Assembly (NCBI RefSeq): GCF_009827325.1
Contig: NZ_WTYC01000003.1
Span: forward strand, 186,001-250,000
Direction: 5' to 3'
Source: Qipengyuania vulgaris
Lineage (GTDB): Bacteria; Pseudomonadota; Alphaproteobacteria; Sphingomonadales; Sphingomonadaceae
Length of the DNA stretch: 64,000 nucleotides
The translations under genes were made by a program, and so were the position numbers. Under the pieces are notes generated by a model. It was not told the origin of the DNA and did not search any database. It worked only from the letters and a program-made list of their open reading frames with translations. Each line of letters starts with the position of its first letter. The first letter of the stretch is position 1. Below are positions 1-8,422 of the stretch, piece after piece.

Positions 1-56
1 GTGGTGTTGATGTCCGACATGGGCGAATCAGCGCCGCCTCCCATCGAAATCGCCAT
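1..56 (-). CDS. exbD: ExbD, biopolymer transport protein (N-terminal fragment)
   Basis: Only the first 18 codons lie in the window. They read MAISMGGGADSPMSDINT, the cytoplasmic N-terminus typical of ExbD/TolR proteins (a Gly-rich start followed by SDINTTPLVDV in the family). In the family, one transmembrane helix and a periplasmic domain follow, and ExbD forms the proton-driven motor with ExbB that energises TonB. It follows tonB and exbB on the same strand, which supports the call. The start is the ATG read from 56 to 54. The rest is outside the window, so completeness cannot be judged. Confidence 0.85.
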   Translation of the reverse strand, partial: MAISMGGGADSPMSDINT

Positions 57-101
57 AGCTTACATCCTATCCGTACAAATTATCACACGCTGCGAGAGGA
101 A

Positions 102-130
102 GGCGCGGGCCCGAATGTCGGACCCGCGCC
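102..130. other. GC-rich hairpin between exbB and exbD
   Basis: An 8-bp perfect inverted repeat (GGCGCGGG at 102-109, CCCGCGCC at 123-130) with a 13-nt centre lies in the exbB-exbD gap. No T-tract follows on the minus strand, so it is not a typical intrinsic terminator. It may stabilise the upstream message or set the ExbB:ExbD ratio, which is inference only. Confidence 0.5.
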
Positions 131-139
131 GCCCACATC

Positions 140-958
140 TTAGCGCTTGGTGGTCGTCGTCGTGGTGGTCGATGCACCGGTCGCCGGCGTTGTTGCCGTG
201 GCGGTGGTGCGACCAGCAGCGGCCTTACCTGCAGTCTGGGTCGAGCTTGCCGTCATCGTGGCCGGCTTGATCGTGCCGCCCGAGTTGATGTTGGCGAGCA
301 GATCGGTGGAGAAACCGCTCATCATGTCGAAGATCTTGCGGTTACGGCTCTGCAGCCAGTTGTAGGCGAACACGGCCGGAACTGCGACGAGAAGACCGAT
401 GGCGGTCATGATCAAGGCTTCACCGACGGGGCCGGCGACCTTGTCGATCGAGGCCGAACCGGCGACGCCGATGTTGATCAGTGCGCGGTAGATACCGATA
501 ACCGTACCGAGCAGGCCGACGAAGGGAGCAGTCGCACCCACCGTGGCGAGGAACGGCAGACCGCCGTTGAGCTTCGCCTGAATGGCGTGCTCCGAACGCG
601 CGAGCGACCCGTGCATCCAGTCATGTGCTTCAAGGCTGTCGTTAAGCTTGGCATGCTTGTCTTCGGCGGCGATTGCATCGTCCGCGAGCTGACGCCATGC
701 GCTGTTCTTATCCAGCTTGGTGGCGCCTTCGCGAATTGAGTTTGCACGCCAAAAGCCGCTGCGGACGCCCTTGTACTGGTTCATCACCTTCTGCTGCTCG
801 AAGAGCTTGGTGAAAAGGATGTAGAAAGATCCGACTGACATGATGATCATGACACCGAGGATCGACCAGGCGACGGGGCCGCCTTCTTCCATGGCCTGCC
901 AGAAGCCGAAGGAGGTCTCGGGCGCTTCGGCACCTGCAGCGAGAAGTTGGATAATCAT
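140..958 (-). CDS. exbB: ExbB, MotA/TolQ/ExbB proton-channel protein
   Basis: This 272-aa inner-membrane protein should form the proton channel of the TonB motor with ExbD. A first membrane helix lies near residues 28-50 (AWSILGVMIIMSVGSFYILF). The conserved MotA/TolQ/ExbB core follows near 130-215, with the segment FLATVGATAPFVGLLGTVIG and a last helix ending in AVPAVFAYN. About the last 45 residues form a low-complexity Ala/Thr tail that ends in seven Thr and KR, and I do not recognise this tail in the core family. The gene lies between tonB (47 bp upstream) and exbD, so the three are very likely co-transcribed for uptake of iron complexes and other TonB substrates. Confidence 0.92.
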   Translation of the reverse strand: MIIQLLAAGAEAPETSFGFWQAMEEGGPVAWSILGVMIIMSVGSFYILFTKLFEQQKVMNQYKGVRSGFWRANSIREGATKLDKNSAWRQLADDAIAAEDKHAKLNDSLEAHDWMHGSLARSEHAIQAKLNGGLPFLATVGATAPFVGLLGTVIGIYRALINIGVAGSASIDKVAGPVGEALIMTAIGLLVAVPAVFAYNWLQSRNRKIFDMMSGFSTDLLANINSGGTIKPATMTASSTQTAGKAAAGRTTATATTPATGASTTTTTTTKR

Positions 959-1005
959 AACGGAAAGTCCTCTTGAAAAATGCGTCTTCTATCCTGCCGA
1001 AGTCC

Positions 1006-1686
1006 CTAATCGGGCAGGACGTAACGGATCGATTGAGTAGTGGTATCTGAAATCGGATTGCCCGCAGCATTCAACGCCGGGTTGTAGCGTGCATAACGCT
1101 GCATCCCGCGACAGGCTGCATCGTCCAAGGCGCTGGAGCCCGAGCTCCCAGTCACGGAGCAGGCTTCGACCCGGCCATTGGCCCCGATCGTGATCCGCAT
1201 GGTAACCGTACCCTGTTCCTCGCGGCGAAGTGCGCTTGAAGGATAGTCGCCTTGAATGCGCGCAGCCCAGCGACCCAGTCCGTCCGGCGAAGCACCACGG
1301 GCCTGCGACGGCGGCGCGGGGCGCGGTGCCGGGGGTGCGGGCGGCGCGGGCGGAGGAATCCTCAGCGTCGGCGGTGCGGGCGGAGGAATCGTCGGCGTTG
1401 TCCGCAGGGGCGGCGGCGCAGGCGCGATATTAATCGGCGGCGGCGGCGCGACCGGCGGCGGCGGCGCTGTTTCAGGGATATCTTCCGGCGGCGGCGGCGG
1501 TTCGTCTTCCGGCTCCGGCGGCGGCGGTTCTTCCACGTCAATCGTCGTTACGCGCTCAACCACGCTCTGTACCGCGTCGACGGCAAGACCGGTGATTAGC
1601 AAGTAACCGAGGGCAATGTGGATGAGGGCAACGATGATGATCGCGATCACGCGATTTCCACTCATCTGTTGGTCAGCATAAGCCAT
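1006..1686 (-). CDS. tonB: TonB energy transducer
   Basis: TonB couples the inner-membrane proton gradient to outer-membrane receptors. The 226-aa protein has one N-terminal membrane helix (about residues 10-32, VIAIIIVALIHIALGYLLIT). A long periplasmic Pro/Glu then Pro/Ala-rich spacer follows at about 50-130. The C-terminal TonB domain (about 135-226) contains DYPSSALRREEQGTVTMRI and ends in an IRYVLPD strand. This order is diagnostic of the family. It is the first gene of a tonB-exbB-exbD cluster. The proline spacer is encoded by GC-rich triplet repeats that may vary in length. No clear iron-regulatory operator was recognised upstream. Confidence 0.92.
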   Translation of the reverse strand: MAYADQQMSGNRVIAIIIVALIHIALGYLLITGLAVDAVQSVVERVTTIDVEEPPPPEPEDEPPPPPEDIPETAPPPPVAPPPPINIAPAPPPLRTTPTIPPPAPPTLRIPPPAPPAPPAPRPAPPSQARGASPDGLGRWAARIQGDYPSSALRREEQGTVTMRITIGANGRVEACSVTGSSGSSALDDAACRGMQRYARYNPALNAAGNPISDTTTQSIRYVLPD

Positions 1687-2046
1687 TCGGTTGCATCACT
1701 CCATCGTATCTGCCCGATTCGCACCGGGCCATTCGAGGTACCGTGAAGCAGACGATCGCGATCGTCCACGGCACCGCATTCCATTTCTACACTTCGGCGA
1801 CCCAATTCAGGAACGTCAGTGCTGTCCAGGCCTGTTCCTGATATTGTCGCAAAAGGCAACTTTCAGGCAATATTGTATCACTAACCCAGACTTCGTGCAC
1901 CCCTTAGCGGGCGAGACCTTGGTGGGCAAACGCTTTATCGGTTAACCCGCAATTCACGGCTCGCCGCTCATGGAACGCACTATACCGCCGGGTGGTTTCC
2001 GCACTGTGCCAACCAAATGTTATTCTGAGAGGATTGCGTCTCACTC
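1687..2046. other. Intergenic region between divergent tonB and a secreted-protein gene
   Basis: About 360 bp without a convincing gene. It must hold the divergent promoters of tonB (minus) and the gene at 2047 (plus). I cannot assign -35/-10 boxes with confidence and I see no RNA gene or repeat. Confidence 0.5.
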
Positions 2047-2868
2047 ATGCCGAAATTTCCGGTCTTCGCCGCCGCCGTCGCCCTGCTGACGGCTGCCCCG
2101 CTCGCAGCTCAGGACGCTCCGTCCAGCTCGTTGACCTACGCCGATCTCGTCGATCTGGCGGAAAGCGCACCGCTAGTCGTTCGCGCGGAAATCCGTGACC
2201 AGGCAGTCCTCGAACCAGAGCGGTCGCCGGGGCTCGCGCCGGGTCACGTGCGGCTGTATGTAGAAGCGCGGACCCAAGCCCTCGTTGCTGGCGATGCTCC
2301 TTTGGGAGAAGATCTTCGCTACCTTGTTGACGTGCCCGTCAATGAGAAGGGCAAGGCACCGAAACTGAAGAAAACACAGGTCCTCCTCTTCGCCCGCACG
2401 GTTCCCGGGCGGCCCGGAGAAATCCAATTGGTGGGTGAGGGCGCACAGCAGGTATATAGCGCCGAACTCGAGGCGCGCTTGCGCCCGGTCCTAACCTCTC
2501 TCGTCGCACCCGATGCCCCGCCGCGAATAATGCGGGTGGCAGATGTGCTGGGTGTCGAAGGGACTCTGGTCGGGGAATCGGAAACACAGCTCTTCCTTGA
2601 AACGGAAGGTGATGGTCCAGTGTCGATCACGGTCGTTCGCAGGCCCAATCAGCCGCCGCGCTGGGGCGTTTCATGGACCGAGATTGTCGATCAGTCAGCG
2701 CGTCCTCCCCAGACCAATACCCTTGAATGGTACAGGCTGGCCTGCTCGCTCCCTGCCGAGCTTCCCGGTGAGGCAAACCTGTCCCGCGATTCCCGATCGC
2801 GCGCCCTGGCCGCGCGCGACTATGATTTCGTGATCGATCAACTGGGCAGCTGCGACCGGAATCTCTGA
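2047..2868 (+). CDS. Secreted/periplasmic protein of unknown function
   Basis: 273 aa with a typical Sec signal peptide (hydrophobic AAAVALLTAAPLAAQ, likely cut near residue 22). The mature part has no motif I recognise. It is rich in Asp, Glu, Arg and Val and includes SLTYADLVDLAESAPLVVRA, which resembles secreted proteins of unknown function common in sphingomonads. It stands alone, divergent from tonB and 87 bp before a thioesterase gene. Codon use looks like that of its neighbours, so I take it as a real native gene. No function is proposed. Confidence 0.75.
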   Translation: MPKFPVFAAAVALLTAAPLAAQDAPSSSLTYADLVDLAESAPLVVRAEIRDQAVLEPERSPGLAPGHVRLYVEARTQALVAGDAPLGEDLRYLVDVPVNEKGKAPKLKKTQVLLFARTVPGRPGEIQLVGEGAQQVYSAELEARLRPVLTSLVAPDAPPRIMRVADVLGVEGTLVGESETQLFLETEGDGPVSITVVRRPNQPPRWGVSWTEIVDQSARPPQTNTLEWYRLACSLPAELPGEANLSRDSRSRALAARDYDFVIDQLGSCDRNL

Positions 2869-2880
2869 GAGTATTCCGGC

Positions 2881-2894
2881 GCTGCACGTGCAGC
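2881..2894. repeat. Perfect 14-bp palindrome
   Basis: GCTGCACGTGCAGC reads the same on both strands. It lies 12 bp after the stop of the secreted-protein gene and about 60 bp before the thioesterase start. It could be an operator or part of an RNA hairpin; nothing in the sequence decides which. Confidence 0.5.
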
Positions 2895-2928
2895 TTACTG
2901 CGTCACAAGACAAACTGGTTCACGAGAG

Positions 2929-2952
2929 CGCCCGCCATACGCTAGGCGGGCG
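2929..2952 (+). promoter_or_regulatory. Hairpin covering the thioesterase ribosome-binding region
   Basis: CGCCCGCC (2929-2936) and GGCGGGCG (2945-2952) form a perfect 8-bp GC stem with an 8-nt loop. It ends three bases before the ATG at 2956. The only purine-rich candidate for ribosome binding (GGCGGGCGGG) is inside the stem, so in RNA the start would be occluded. Translational control is inferred, not shown. Confidence 0.5.
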
Positions 2953-2955
2953 GGC

Positions 2956-3372
2956 ATGAAGCCTTTTCATCATACCTTTCGCGTACGCTATGCCGAGGTC
3001 GACCCGCAGAGCGTGGTCTTCAACTCTCGTTATCTCGAATATGCCGATATCCTCGTGAGCGAATTTTTTCGCGAAGCACGCGAGCGGGGGATGCCCACTG
3101 ACGCGGAGTTCCATGTTCGCCGCGCCGAAGTCGACTATCTGGCTCCGATCCGGCTCGAAGAGCTGATCGAAGGCCGCCTGACAATCGAGGCTATCGGAAA
3201 CTCCAGCATGCAAACCCTCGTTACCCTGCATGGGGCCGACGACGCTTCGCTGCGCGCCGAGATCAGGCTGCTCACCGTCCATGTCGATCTTCCTGATGGG
3301 CGCCCATCGCCCGTGCCGGATTCGGTGAGGCAGGCGTTCGGCTTTCCCGTGCGGGAGGTGGCCAATGGCTGA
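2956..3372 (+). CDS. Acyl-CoA thioesterase of the 4HBT (hot-dog) family
   Basis: 138 aa, the usual length for YbgC/FadM-type single hot-dog thioesterases, which hydrolyse acyl-CoA thioesters in the cytoplasm. The N-terminus carries the family pattern: FRVRYAEVDPQSVVFNSRYLEYAD. The Asp of AEVD is in the position of the catalytic acid and the NSRYLEYAD stretch is the active-site helix. The substrate cannot be told from sequence. It overlaps the start of homoserine dehydrogenase by 8 bp, so the two are co-transcribed, without an obvious pathway link. The ATG at 2956 fits the family N-terminus although a hairpin sits directly before it. Confidence 0.85.
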   Translation: MKPFHHTFRVRYAEVDPQSVVFNSRYLEYADILVSEFFREARERGMPTDAEFHVRRAEVDYLAPIRLEELIEGRLTIEAIGNSSMQTLVTLHGADDASLRAEIRLLTVHVDLPDGRPSPVPDSVRQAFGFPVREVANG

Positions 3373-4672
3373 ACCCCTGCGCATAGCGCTCGCCGGCCTG
3401 GGCACCGTGGGGACAGGGGTTATTCGCCTCATCGACACCAACCGCGAAATGATCGCGGCGCGCGCCGGTCGGCCGATTGAGGTCGTCGCGATAACGGCGC
3501 GCGACCGGGGCAAGGATCGCGGTATCGACCTATCCTCCTATGTCTGGGTGGATGATATGCATGCCATGGCGAAGCGTGCTGATGTGGACGTCGTGCTCGA
3601 GCTCGTCGGTGGATCGGACGGCCCGGCACTTACTCTCGCACGGGAGGCGCTCGAAGCTGGCAAGGGCTTCGTCACCGCCAACAAGGCGATGGTCGCGCAT
3701 CACGGACTGGAACTGGCGGAACTCGCTGCGATCAGGAATGCGCCCTTCGCCTTCGAGGCGGCGGTGGCGGGCGGGATTCCCGTGGTCAAAAGTTTGCGTG
3801 AAGGGACGGCGGCGAACGCCCTGACCAGAATTTACGGCATTCTGAATGGAACCAGCAATTATATCCTGTCTGAAATGGAGCGAACGGGCGCCGATTTCGA
3901 CGAGATGCTTCAAGCCGCGCAGGACCAAGGATTTGCGGAAGCCGATCCGGCATTCGACATAGGCGGCATCGATGCCGCTCATAAGCTGGCCATCCTGGCT
4001 GCAATCGGATTTGGCACACGTATCGACTTCGATGCAGTGCGGACCGAGGGAATTACCAAGGTAAGTGCCAGCGACATCGCGCAAGCCGATGCGTTGGGCT
4101 ACGTTGTCCGACTGGTGGGCATCGCCTCATTGTTCGGAGAGGGCGATGATCGGCGCCTCCTGCAACGTGTCCGGCCATGTCTCGTCCCTTTCCGCCATCC
4201 GCTGGCAGCCGTCACCGGCCCGACCAATGCGGTGGTCGCAGAGGGCGATTTTTCAGGCCGTCTACTGTTCCAGGGCGCCGGCGCAGGGGACAAGCCGACG
4301 GCAAGCGCGGTCGTCGCGGATCTGATCGATATTGCCCGCGGCCAGAGCGGTGCGCCGTTTTCCGTGCCGAGCGGTGCGCTCGTACAATGTGTACCAGCCG
4401 ATCCGGGAGATCGTGTCGGCCGCGATTATCTGCGTTTCACGGTTGCCGACCGCACAGGAGTACTGGCGGAACTGACAGCTGCCATGCGCGATGCGAACGT
4501 GTCCATCGAAAGCCTGATCCAGCACGGACGCGACAAGGACGGCGGAGAGGTGCAGGTGGCCATGGTAACGCATGACGGGCCGGAAAACTGTGTCAGCAAG
4601 GCGCTCGAACTACTGGAGGGTTCGCCTAATCTGACGGCTCCGCCTCTGGTGATGCCGATCCTGAAGGATTGA
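3365..4672 (+). CDS. hom: Homoserine dehydrogenase
   Basis: 435 aa, the normal length for monofunctional homoserine dehydrogenase, which reduces aspartate semialdehyde to homoserine for threonine, methionine and isoleucine synthesis. Near the N-terminus is the NAD(P)-binding fingerprint GLGTVGTGV. The catalytic domain has NKAMVAHHG, then EAAVAGGIPVVKSLREG and ILNGTSNYILSEM, which are signature segments. From about residue 355 a C-terminal ACT domain (RFTVADRTGVLAELTAAMRD) suggests allosteric control, typically by threonine. It overlaps the thioesterase gene by 8 bp, and its 3' end overlaps the opposite-strand gene by 47 bp. Confidence 0.96.
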   Translation: MAEPLRIALAGLGTVGTGVIRLIDTNREMIAARAGRPIEVVAITARDRGKDRGIDLSSYVWVDDMHAMAKRADVDVVLELVGGSDGPALTLAREALEAGKGFVTANKAMVAHHGLELAELAAIRNAPFAFEAAVAGGIPVVKSLREGTAANALTRIYGILNGTSNYILSEMERTGADFDEMLQAAQDQGFAEADPAFDIGGIDAAHKLAILAAIGFGTRIDFDAVRTEGITKVSASDIAQADALGYVVRLVGIASLFGEGDDRRLLQRVRPCLVPFRHPLAAVTGPTNAVVAEGDFSGRLLFQGAGAGDKPTASAVVADLIDIARGQSGAPFSVPSGALVQCVPADPGDRVGRDYLRFTVADRTGVLAELTAAMRDANVSIESLIQHGRDKDGGEVQVAMVTHDGPENCVSKALELLEGSPNLTAPPLVMPILKD

Positions 4673-5255
4673 CGCTGGCGTCCTGCTCCGCTTCCGGGGG
4701 AGGCGGCAGACCCAGTTCGTCGGCATTGCGCTGTTGCTGCGGCTCTCCGGCAATCTGTACCACGCCTGCCGTTCCATCCTGATTGCCACGCGGTGCGAGC
4801 CCGCGCGCGACCCTGTCCGCATCGGAGCCGGGGGGTGTTTCAGGCAGTGCCTCGAAGTCGACCATGTAGACAGGGGCCTTCGGGCAGGGCGGAATGAAAC
4901 ATAGCCCCGACACGGTTGGTGGGCCGCGAAAGATGCCTTCTCCGGCTACGTCGACGGGTTGCGGGCCCTGTGTCCGCTGGGCGTGCCTGCGCTCCGCGAT
5001 CTCCTTGTCGTAGAGGCGATTCTCTTCCTCCGAACGCCGCCGACAGACGATGATTTCGCCAGTTATGGTCGCGGCGTCCTGATCTTCCTCGCAATCTTCG
5101 TAGTTCTCGTCCGCCTCGACCGGCGGCTCGACGAGGATATCGATACTCTGCGGCGGGCTTGCACTCTGTGGGTCGAGCCTCTCTTGGGCACCGACCGGTG
5201 TCGCGAGGGAGCATAGGGCGAAGCCGGCAAAGAGACTAAGCCTGCGTCTCGACAA
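4626..5255 (-). CDS. Secreted protein of unknown function (sphingomonad type)
   Basis: 209 aa with an N-terminal signal peptide (LSLFAGFALCSLATPVGAQ, likely cut after AQ). The mature region has paired cysteines (NYEDCEEDQD, then GEIIVCRRR, then GLCFIPPCP). The segment ITGEIIVCRRR resembles a short EIVVC-type motif seen in many small exported proteins of sphingomonads. The last third is Pro/Glu/Asp-rich and probably disordered. It runs convergent to hom, sharing 47 bp at the 3' ends, and divergent from glpX. No function can be assigned. Confidence 0.7.
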   Translation of the reverse strand: MSRRRLSLFAGFALCSLATPVGAQERLDPQSASPPQSIDILVEPPVEADENYEDCEEDQDAATITGEIIVCRRRSEEENRLYDKEIAERRHAQRTQGPQPVDVAGEGIFRGPPTVSGLCFIPPCPKAPVYMVDFEALPETPPGSDADRVARGLAPRGNQDGTAGVVQIAGEPQQQRNADELGLPPPPEAEQDASVNPSGSASPEAEPSD

Positions 5256-5281
5256 TCGTAAGCTCCCTGTCTATCCGCGCT

Positions 5282-5304
5282 CCGCATACGAATTCCGTGT
5301 GCGG
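5282..5304. other. Hairpin in the glpX upstream region
   Basis: CCGCATACG (5282-5290) can pair with CGTGTGCGG (5296-5304) in RNA over 9 bp with one G-U pair and a 5-nt loop. It sits 45 bp before the glpX start and 27 bp before the divergent gene start. There is no T-tract. A role as operator or leader hairpin is inference. Confidence 0.4.
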
Positions 5305-5349
5305 CGCCTTCGCGCTCCGGCACCTCTGGCTTCAAGGACTGAACTCTCG

Positions 5350-6324
5350 ATGAACTCGCCTGTCTCCAATCCGCTCGACCGTGTTCTCGTACTCGAAATG
5401 GTCCGCGTGACCGAGGCTGCAGCGGTGGCCGCCTCCAAGCTGATCGGCCGGGGCGACGAGAAGGCCGCCGACGCCGCCGCGGTGGAAGCGATGCGCAAGG
5501 CATTCGACACGCTGGAAATCGACGGCACCGTGGTGATCGGCGAGGGCGAACGGGACGAGGCGCCGATGCTCTTCATTGGCGAGAAGGTGGGCGGTGCACC
5601 GGGCAAGGGACCGAAAATCGACATCGCCCTCGATCCGCTGGAGGGAACCACGATCACCGCCAAGGCAGGGCCGAACTCCCTTGCAGTGCTGGCGGCCAGT
5701 GCCGAAGGCTGCCTGCTCAACGCGCCGGATGTTTACATGGATAAGCTGGCGGTCGGTCCGGGCTATCCCGATGGCGTGATTGACCTTGCCAAGTCACCGA
5801 CAGAGAATGTGAAGGCCGTAGCTGCTGCTAAAGGCGTCGAGCCTTCCGACATCATCGTTTGCGTACTCGACCGTCCGCGTCATGCCGATTTGATCGCCGA
5901 ACTGCGCGCACTGGGCTGCGGCGTGGTCCTGATCGGTGATGGCGATGTGGCCGGAGTGATCGCCGTGACCGATGAAGACACCACGATCGACATGTACATG
6001 GGCCAGGGCGGCGCCCCCGAGGGCGTACTTGCCGCTGCCGCACTTCGCTGCGTTGGCGGACAGTTCAACGGACGTTTGGTGTTCCGTAATGAAGACGAGA
6101 AGGCCCGCGCCGCCAAATGGGGCATCACGGATCTCGACCGAATCTACACGCGCGACGATCTTGTAAAGGGTGATTGCATCTTCGCCGCGACCGGCGTGAC
6201 ATCGGGCTCGCTGCTCGAAGGGGTGAAGTACCGGCGCGGCGGAAAGATGACGACTGAAAGCGTAGTAATGCGCGCTTCCAGCGGTACTGTGCGCTGGATC
6301 AGGGGCGAACACCGGATCGGATAA
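5350..6324 (+). CDS. glpX: Fructose-1,6-bisphosphatase, class II (GlpX)
   Basis: 324 aa. The enzyme removes the 1-phosphate from fructose-1,6-bisphosphate in gluconeogenesis (some members also act on sedoheptulose bisphosphate). It has the metal-site motifs GEGERDEAPML and DPLEGTT of the Li-sensitive phosphatase fold, and the class II segment GGAPEGVLAAAALRC. The ATG at 5350 was chosen over an upstream in-frame GTG (5299) because the protein then begins MNSPVSNPLDRVLVLEMVR, as in GlpX homologs; the extra upstream residues are Arg/Ala-rich and unlike the family. It is followed by prs after 88 bp. Confidence 0.95.
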   Translation: MNSPVSNPLDRVLVLEMVRVTEAAAVAASKLIGRGDEKAADAAAVEAMRKAFDTLEIDGTVVIGEGERDEAPMLFIGEKVGGAPGKGPKIDIALDPLEGTTITAKAGPNSLAVLAASAEGCLLNAPDVYMDKLAVGPGYPDGVIDLAKSPTENVKAVAAAKGVEPSDIIVCVLDRPRHADLIAELRALGCGVVLIGDGDVAGVIAVTDEDTTIDMYMGQGGAPEGVLAAAALRCVGGQFNGRLVFRNEDEKARAAKWGITDLDRIYTRDDLVKGDCIFAATGVTSGSLLEGVKYRRGGKMTTESVVMRASSGTVRWIRGEHRIG

Positions 6325-6412
6325 CCGGCGCAAAACTGCGCCCTTCGATGTTGCAATCCCATGACGCTCGGCTAGGCGGGACTGATTGCCAGCCGACACG
6401 GGAATCGTACGT

Positions 6413-7348
6413 ATGAAGATCATGGCCGCCAACTCGAACTTGCCGCTCGCCCGGGCGATTGCGGCCTACCTCGAAATGCCACTGGTCGATGCAGGTGTAC
6501 GCCGTTTCGCCGACGAGGAGATCTTCGTCGAAATTCACGAGAATGTCCGCGGCGAGGACGTGTTCGTGGTCCAGTCGACCAGCTATCCCGCGAACGACAA
6601 CCTCATGGAATTGCTGATTTGCATCGATGCATTGAAGCGGGCGTCGGCGCGGCGGATCACGGCGGTGGTTCCCTATTTCGGCTATGCCCGGCAGGACCGT
6701 AAGCCCGGTCCCCGCACGCCGATTTCGGCCAAGCTGGTGGCCAACCTCATTACCGAAGCCGGGGCCGACCGCGTGCTCGCGGTCGATCTGCATGCTGGCC
6801 AGATCCAAGGCTTTTTCGACATCCCGACCGACAATCTGTTCGCAGCCCCGGTCATGGCAGCGGACATCCAGGCACGATACGGCGATCAGGACTTCATGGT
6901 GGTCAGCCCCGACGTCGGCGGCGTGGTCCGCGCGCGGGCACTGGCGAAACGGCTGGACAATGCCCCGCTGGCCATCGTCGACAAGCGCCGCGACCGGCCG
7001 GGCGAGAGCGAAGTCATGAACATCATCGGCGAAGTGAAGGGGCGGCACTGCATCCTGATCGACGACATCGTCGATTCCGGGGGTACGCTTTGTAACGCGG
7101 CGCAGGCCCTGCTCGATCAGGGCGCCGCTTCGGTCGCGGCCTATATTACTCACGGCGTGCTTTCCGGCGGGGCAGTGGCTCGGGTGGACGGCTCTTCGCT
7201 CAAGGAGCTCGTGATTACCGATTCGATCCGTCCGACCGATGCGGCCAAGGATTCGACCAAGGTACGCATCCTCACGATAGCGCCGCTGATTGGCGAAGCG
7301 GTACGCCGTATCGCGGATGAAAGCTCGGTCAGCTCGCTGTTCGATTAA
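6413..7348 (+). CDS. prs: Ribose-phosphate pyrophosphokinase (PRPP synthetase)
   Basis: 311 aa. It makes PRPP from ribose-5-phosphate and ATP for nucleotide, His and Trp synthesis. Family landmarks are [35 protein letters not shown], the catalytic-loop region [15 protein letters not shown], the metal-binding [18 protein letters not shown], and the PRPP-binding loop [11 protein letters not shown]. The start at 6413 ([11 protein letters not shown]) matches the family; an in-frame ATG at 6386 would add nine unmatched residues. Its 3' end abuts a convergent AraC-type gene with one base between. Confidence 0.96.
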   Translation: MKIMAANSNLPLARAIAAYLEMPLVDAGVRRFADEEIFVEIHENVRGEDVFVVQSTSYPANDNLMELLICIDALKRASARRITAVVPYFGYARQDRKPGPRTPISAKLVANLITEAGADRVLAVDLHAGQIQGFFDIPTDNLFAAPVMAADIQARYGDQDFMVVSPDVGGVVRARALAKRLDNAPLAIVDKRRDRPGESEVMNIIGEVKGRHCILIDDIVDSGGTLCNAAQALLDQGAASVAAYITHGVLSGGAVARVDGSSLKELVITDSIRPTDAAKDSTKVRILTIAPLIGEAVRRIADESSVSSLFD

Positions 7349-7349
7349 T

Positions 7350-8288
7350 TTAGCGAGGTTCCGCAGCCGGGTCGCGCCATGGTCGCGGCTCGTCGCTCGC
7401 CAGTCGCGCCAGCGCGTCGAGCCGCCGGGATTGCCGGATTTCCATCGTGATCAGCAGCAGTGGGTGGCTACCTTTCTTGAGACGTCCCGGCGTCGTATCG
7501 AACAGTTGACGCATCGCACGAGTAACATGCGACTGGTCAAAATAGCGTAGGGCAATCTCTGCCTCCTCTTCCTTGCTCACGACATTCAGCAAGGCTGCTG
7601 CCATGTCGAGCGCGCGGGCGCGGCGCATCGCGAAACGAGGTGACACGCCGAGTTCGCGGTTGAGTGTCCGCTCCAGCGTACGGCGCGCTATTCCGTGGGC
7701 GTCCGCGAATCTGTCGAGAGATGCGCCGGGGTCGGTCAGGCACAATATCTCGAATTCGCGAAGCAGGCGGTCCGGGGGTTCGAGGCCGACGCTTTCCAGT
7801 TCGGCCTCAAGCTGGGTCTCGGCGCGCAGGAGCCAGCCCGCCACATCGGACGACGGAGCGAACTCCTCGGCAGGGTACCTTTTCTTGGTGAAGCAATCGA
7901 AGGGAAGGATGCGATCGTTAGTTTCTTCGATTGGCGGCAAATCCAATCCGTTCGTTCCGCCGGGAGCGAAATTTATCGTCACGACTTGAAAGGTCCCGTG
8001 GGCCTCGAGCCGCATCATCTTGGTGCAAGGCCCGAAGTAAAGAGCGAGACCCCGATCTCCCGGGACAAACTCCTTTACTCCATCAGCGGTTTGTGCGGTC
8101 CATTTCGAGCCGTAGATCATGCGCAGGATCGGATGTTCGCCGAAGGTGCCACATTCGATCGACTGCCCTTTTGGGAGTGTGACGGATGTCACACCGATAC
8201 GCATTATCCATGGTTTGAGCTTGTCGCTTGGGCTGCGGTTGAAGGCGAGCGGCAATCCTGCAGCTGTCGAACCCGTTGCAGAGACCAA
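7350..8288 (-). CDS. AraC-family transcriptional regulator
   Basis: 312 aa. The C-terminal third (about residues 195-290) carries the two-helix-turn-helix DNA-binding region: SLDRFADAHGIARRTLERTLNRELGVSPRF, then EIALRYFDQSHVTRAMRQLFDTTPGRLKKG. This is the AraC pattern with an FDQSHVTR second recognition helix. The N-terminal 190 residues should be a sensing domain, but no ligand can be assigned. It is transcribed toward prs and away from the hisN-like gene (134 bp between starts), so it may control that neighbour or itself. The target is unknown. Confidence 0.88.
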   Translation of the reverse strand: MVSATGSTAAGLPLAFNRSPSDKLKPWIMRIGVTSVTLPKGQSIECGTFGEHPILRMIYGSKWTAQTADGVKEFVPGDRGLALYFGPCTKMMRLEAHGTFQVVTINFAPGGTNGLDLPPIEETNDRILPFDCFTKKRYPAEEFAPSSDVAGWLLRAETQLEAELESVGLEPPDRLLREFEILCLTDPGASLDRFADAHGIARRTLERTLNRELGVSPRFAMRRARALDMAAALLNVVSKEEEAEIALRYFDQSHVTRAMRQLFDTTPGRLKKGSHPLLLITMEIRQSRRLDALARLASDEPRPWRDPAAEPR

Positions 8289-8422
8289 TTCGTGCGCAGA
8301 ATCGCGCGATTCCCTCGAGGGGGTTGGAATGTCTTGGTCCCTGTTGATCGGTCGCTTCCCTTCAGTACGACCCGAAGGTTTCGGTCCTTGACCATAAGCA
8401 CAATACTGTCAAATGCCCCGAC

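Noticed and set aside
1..270. Plus-strand open frame at the left edge
   Set aside because: It overlaps exbD and exbB on the other strand and is Ser/Arg/Trp-rich without motif.
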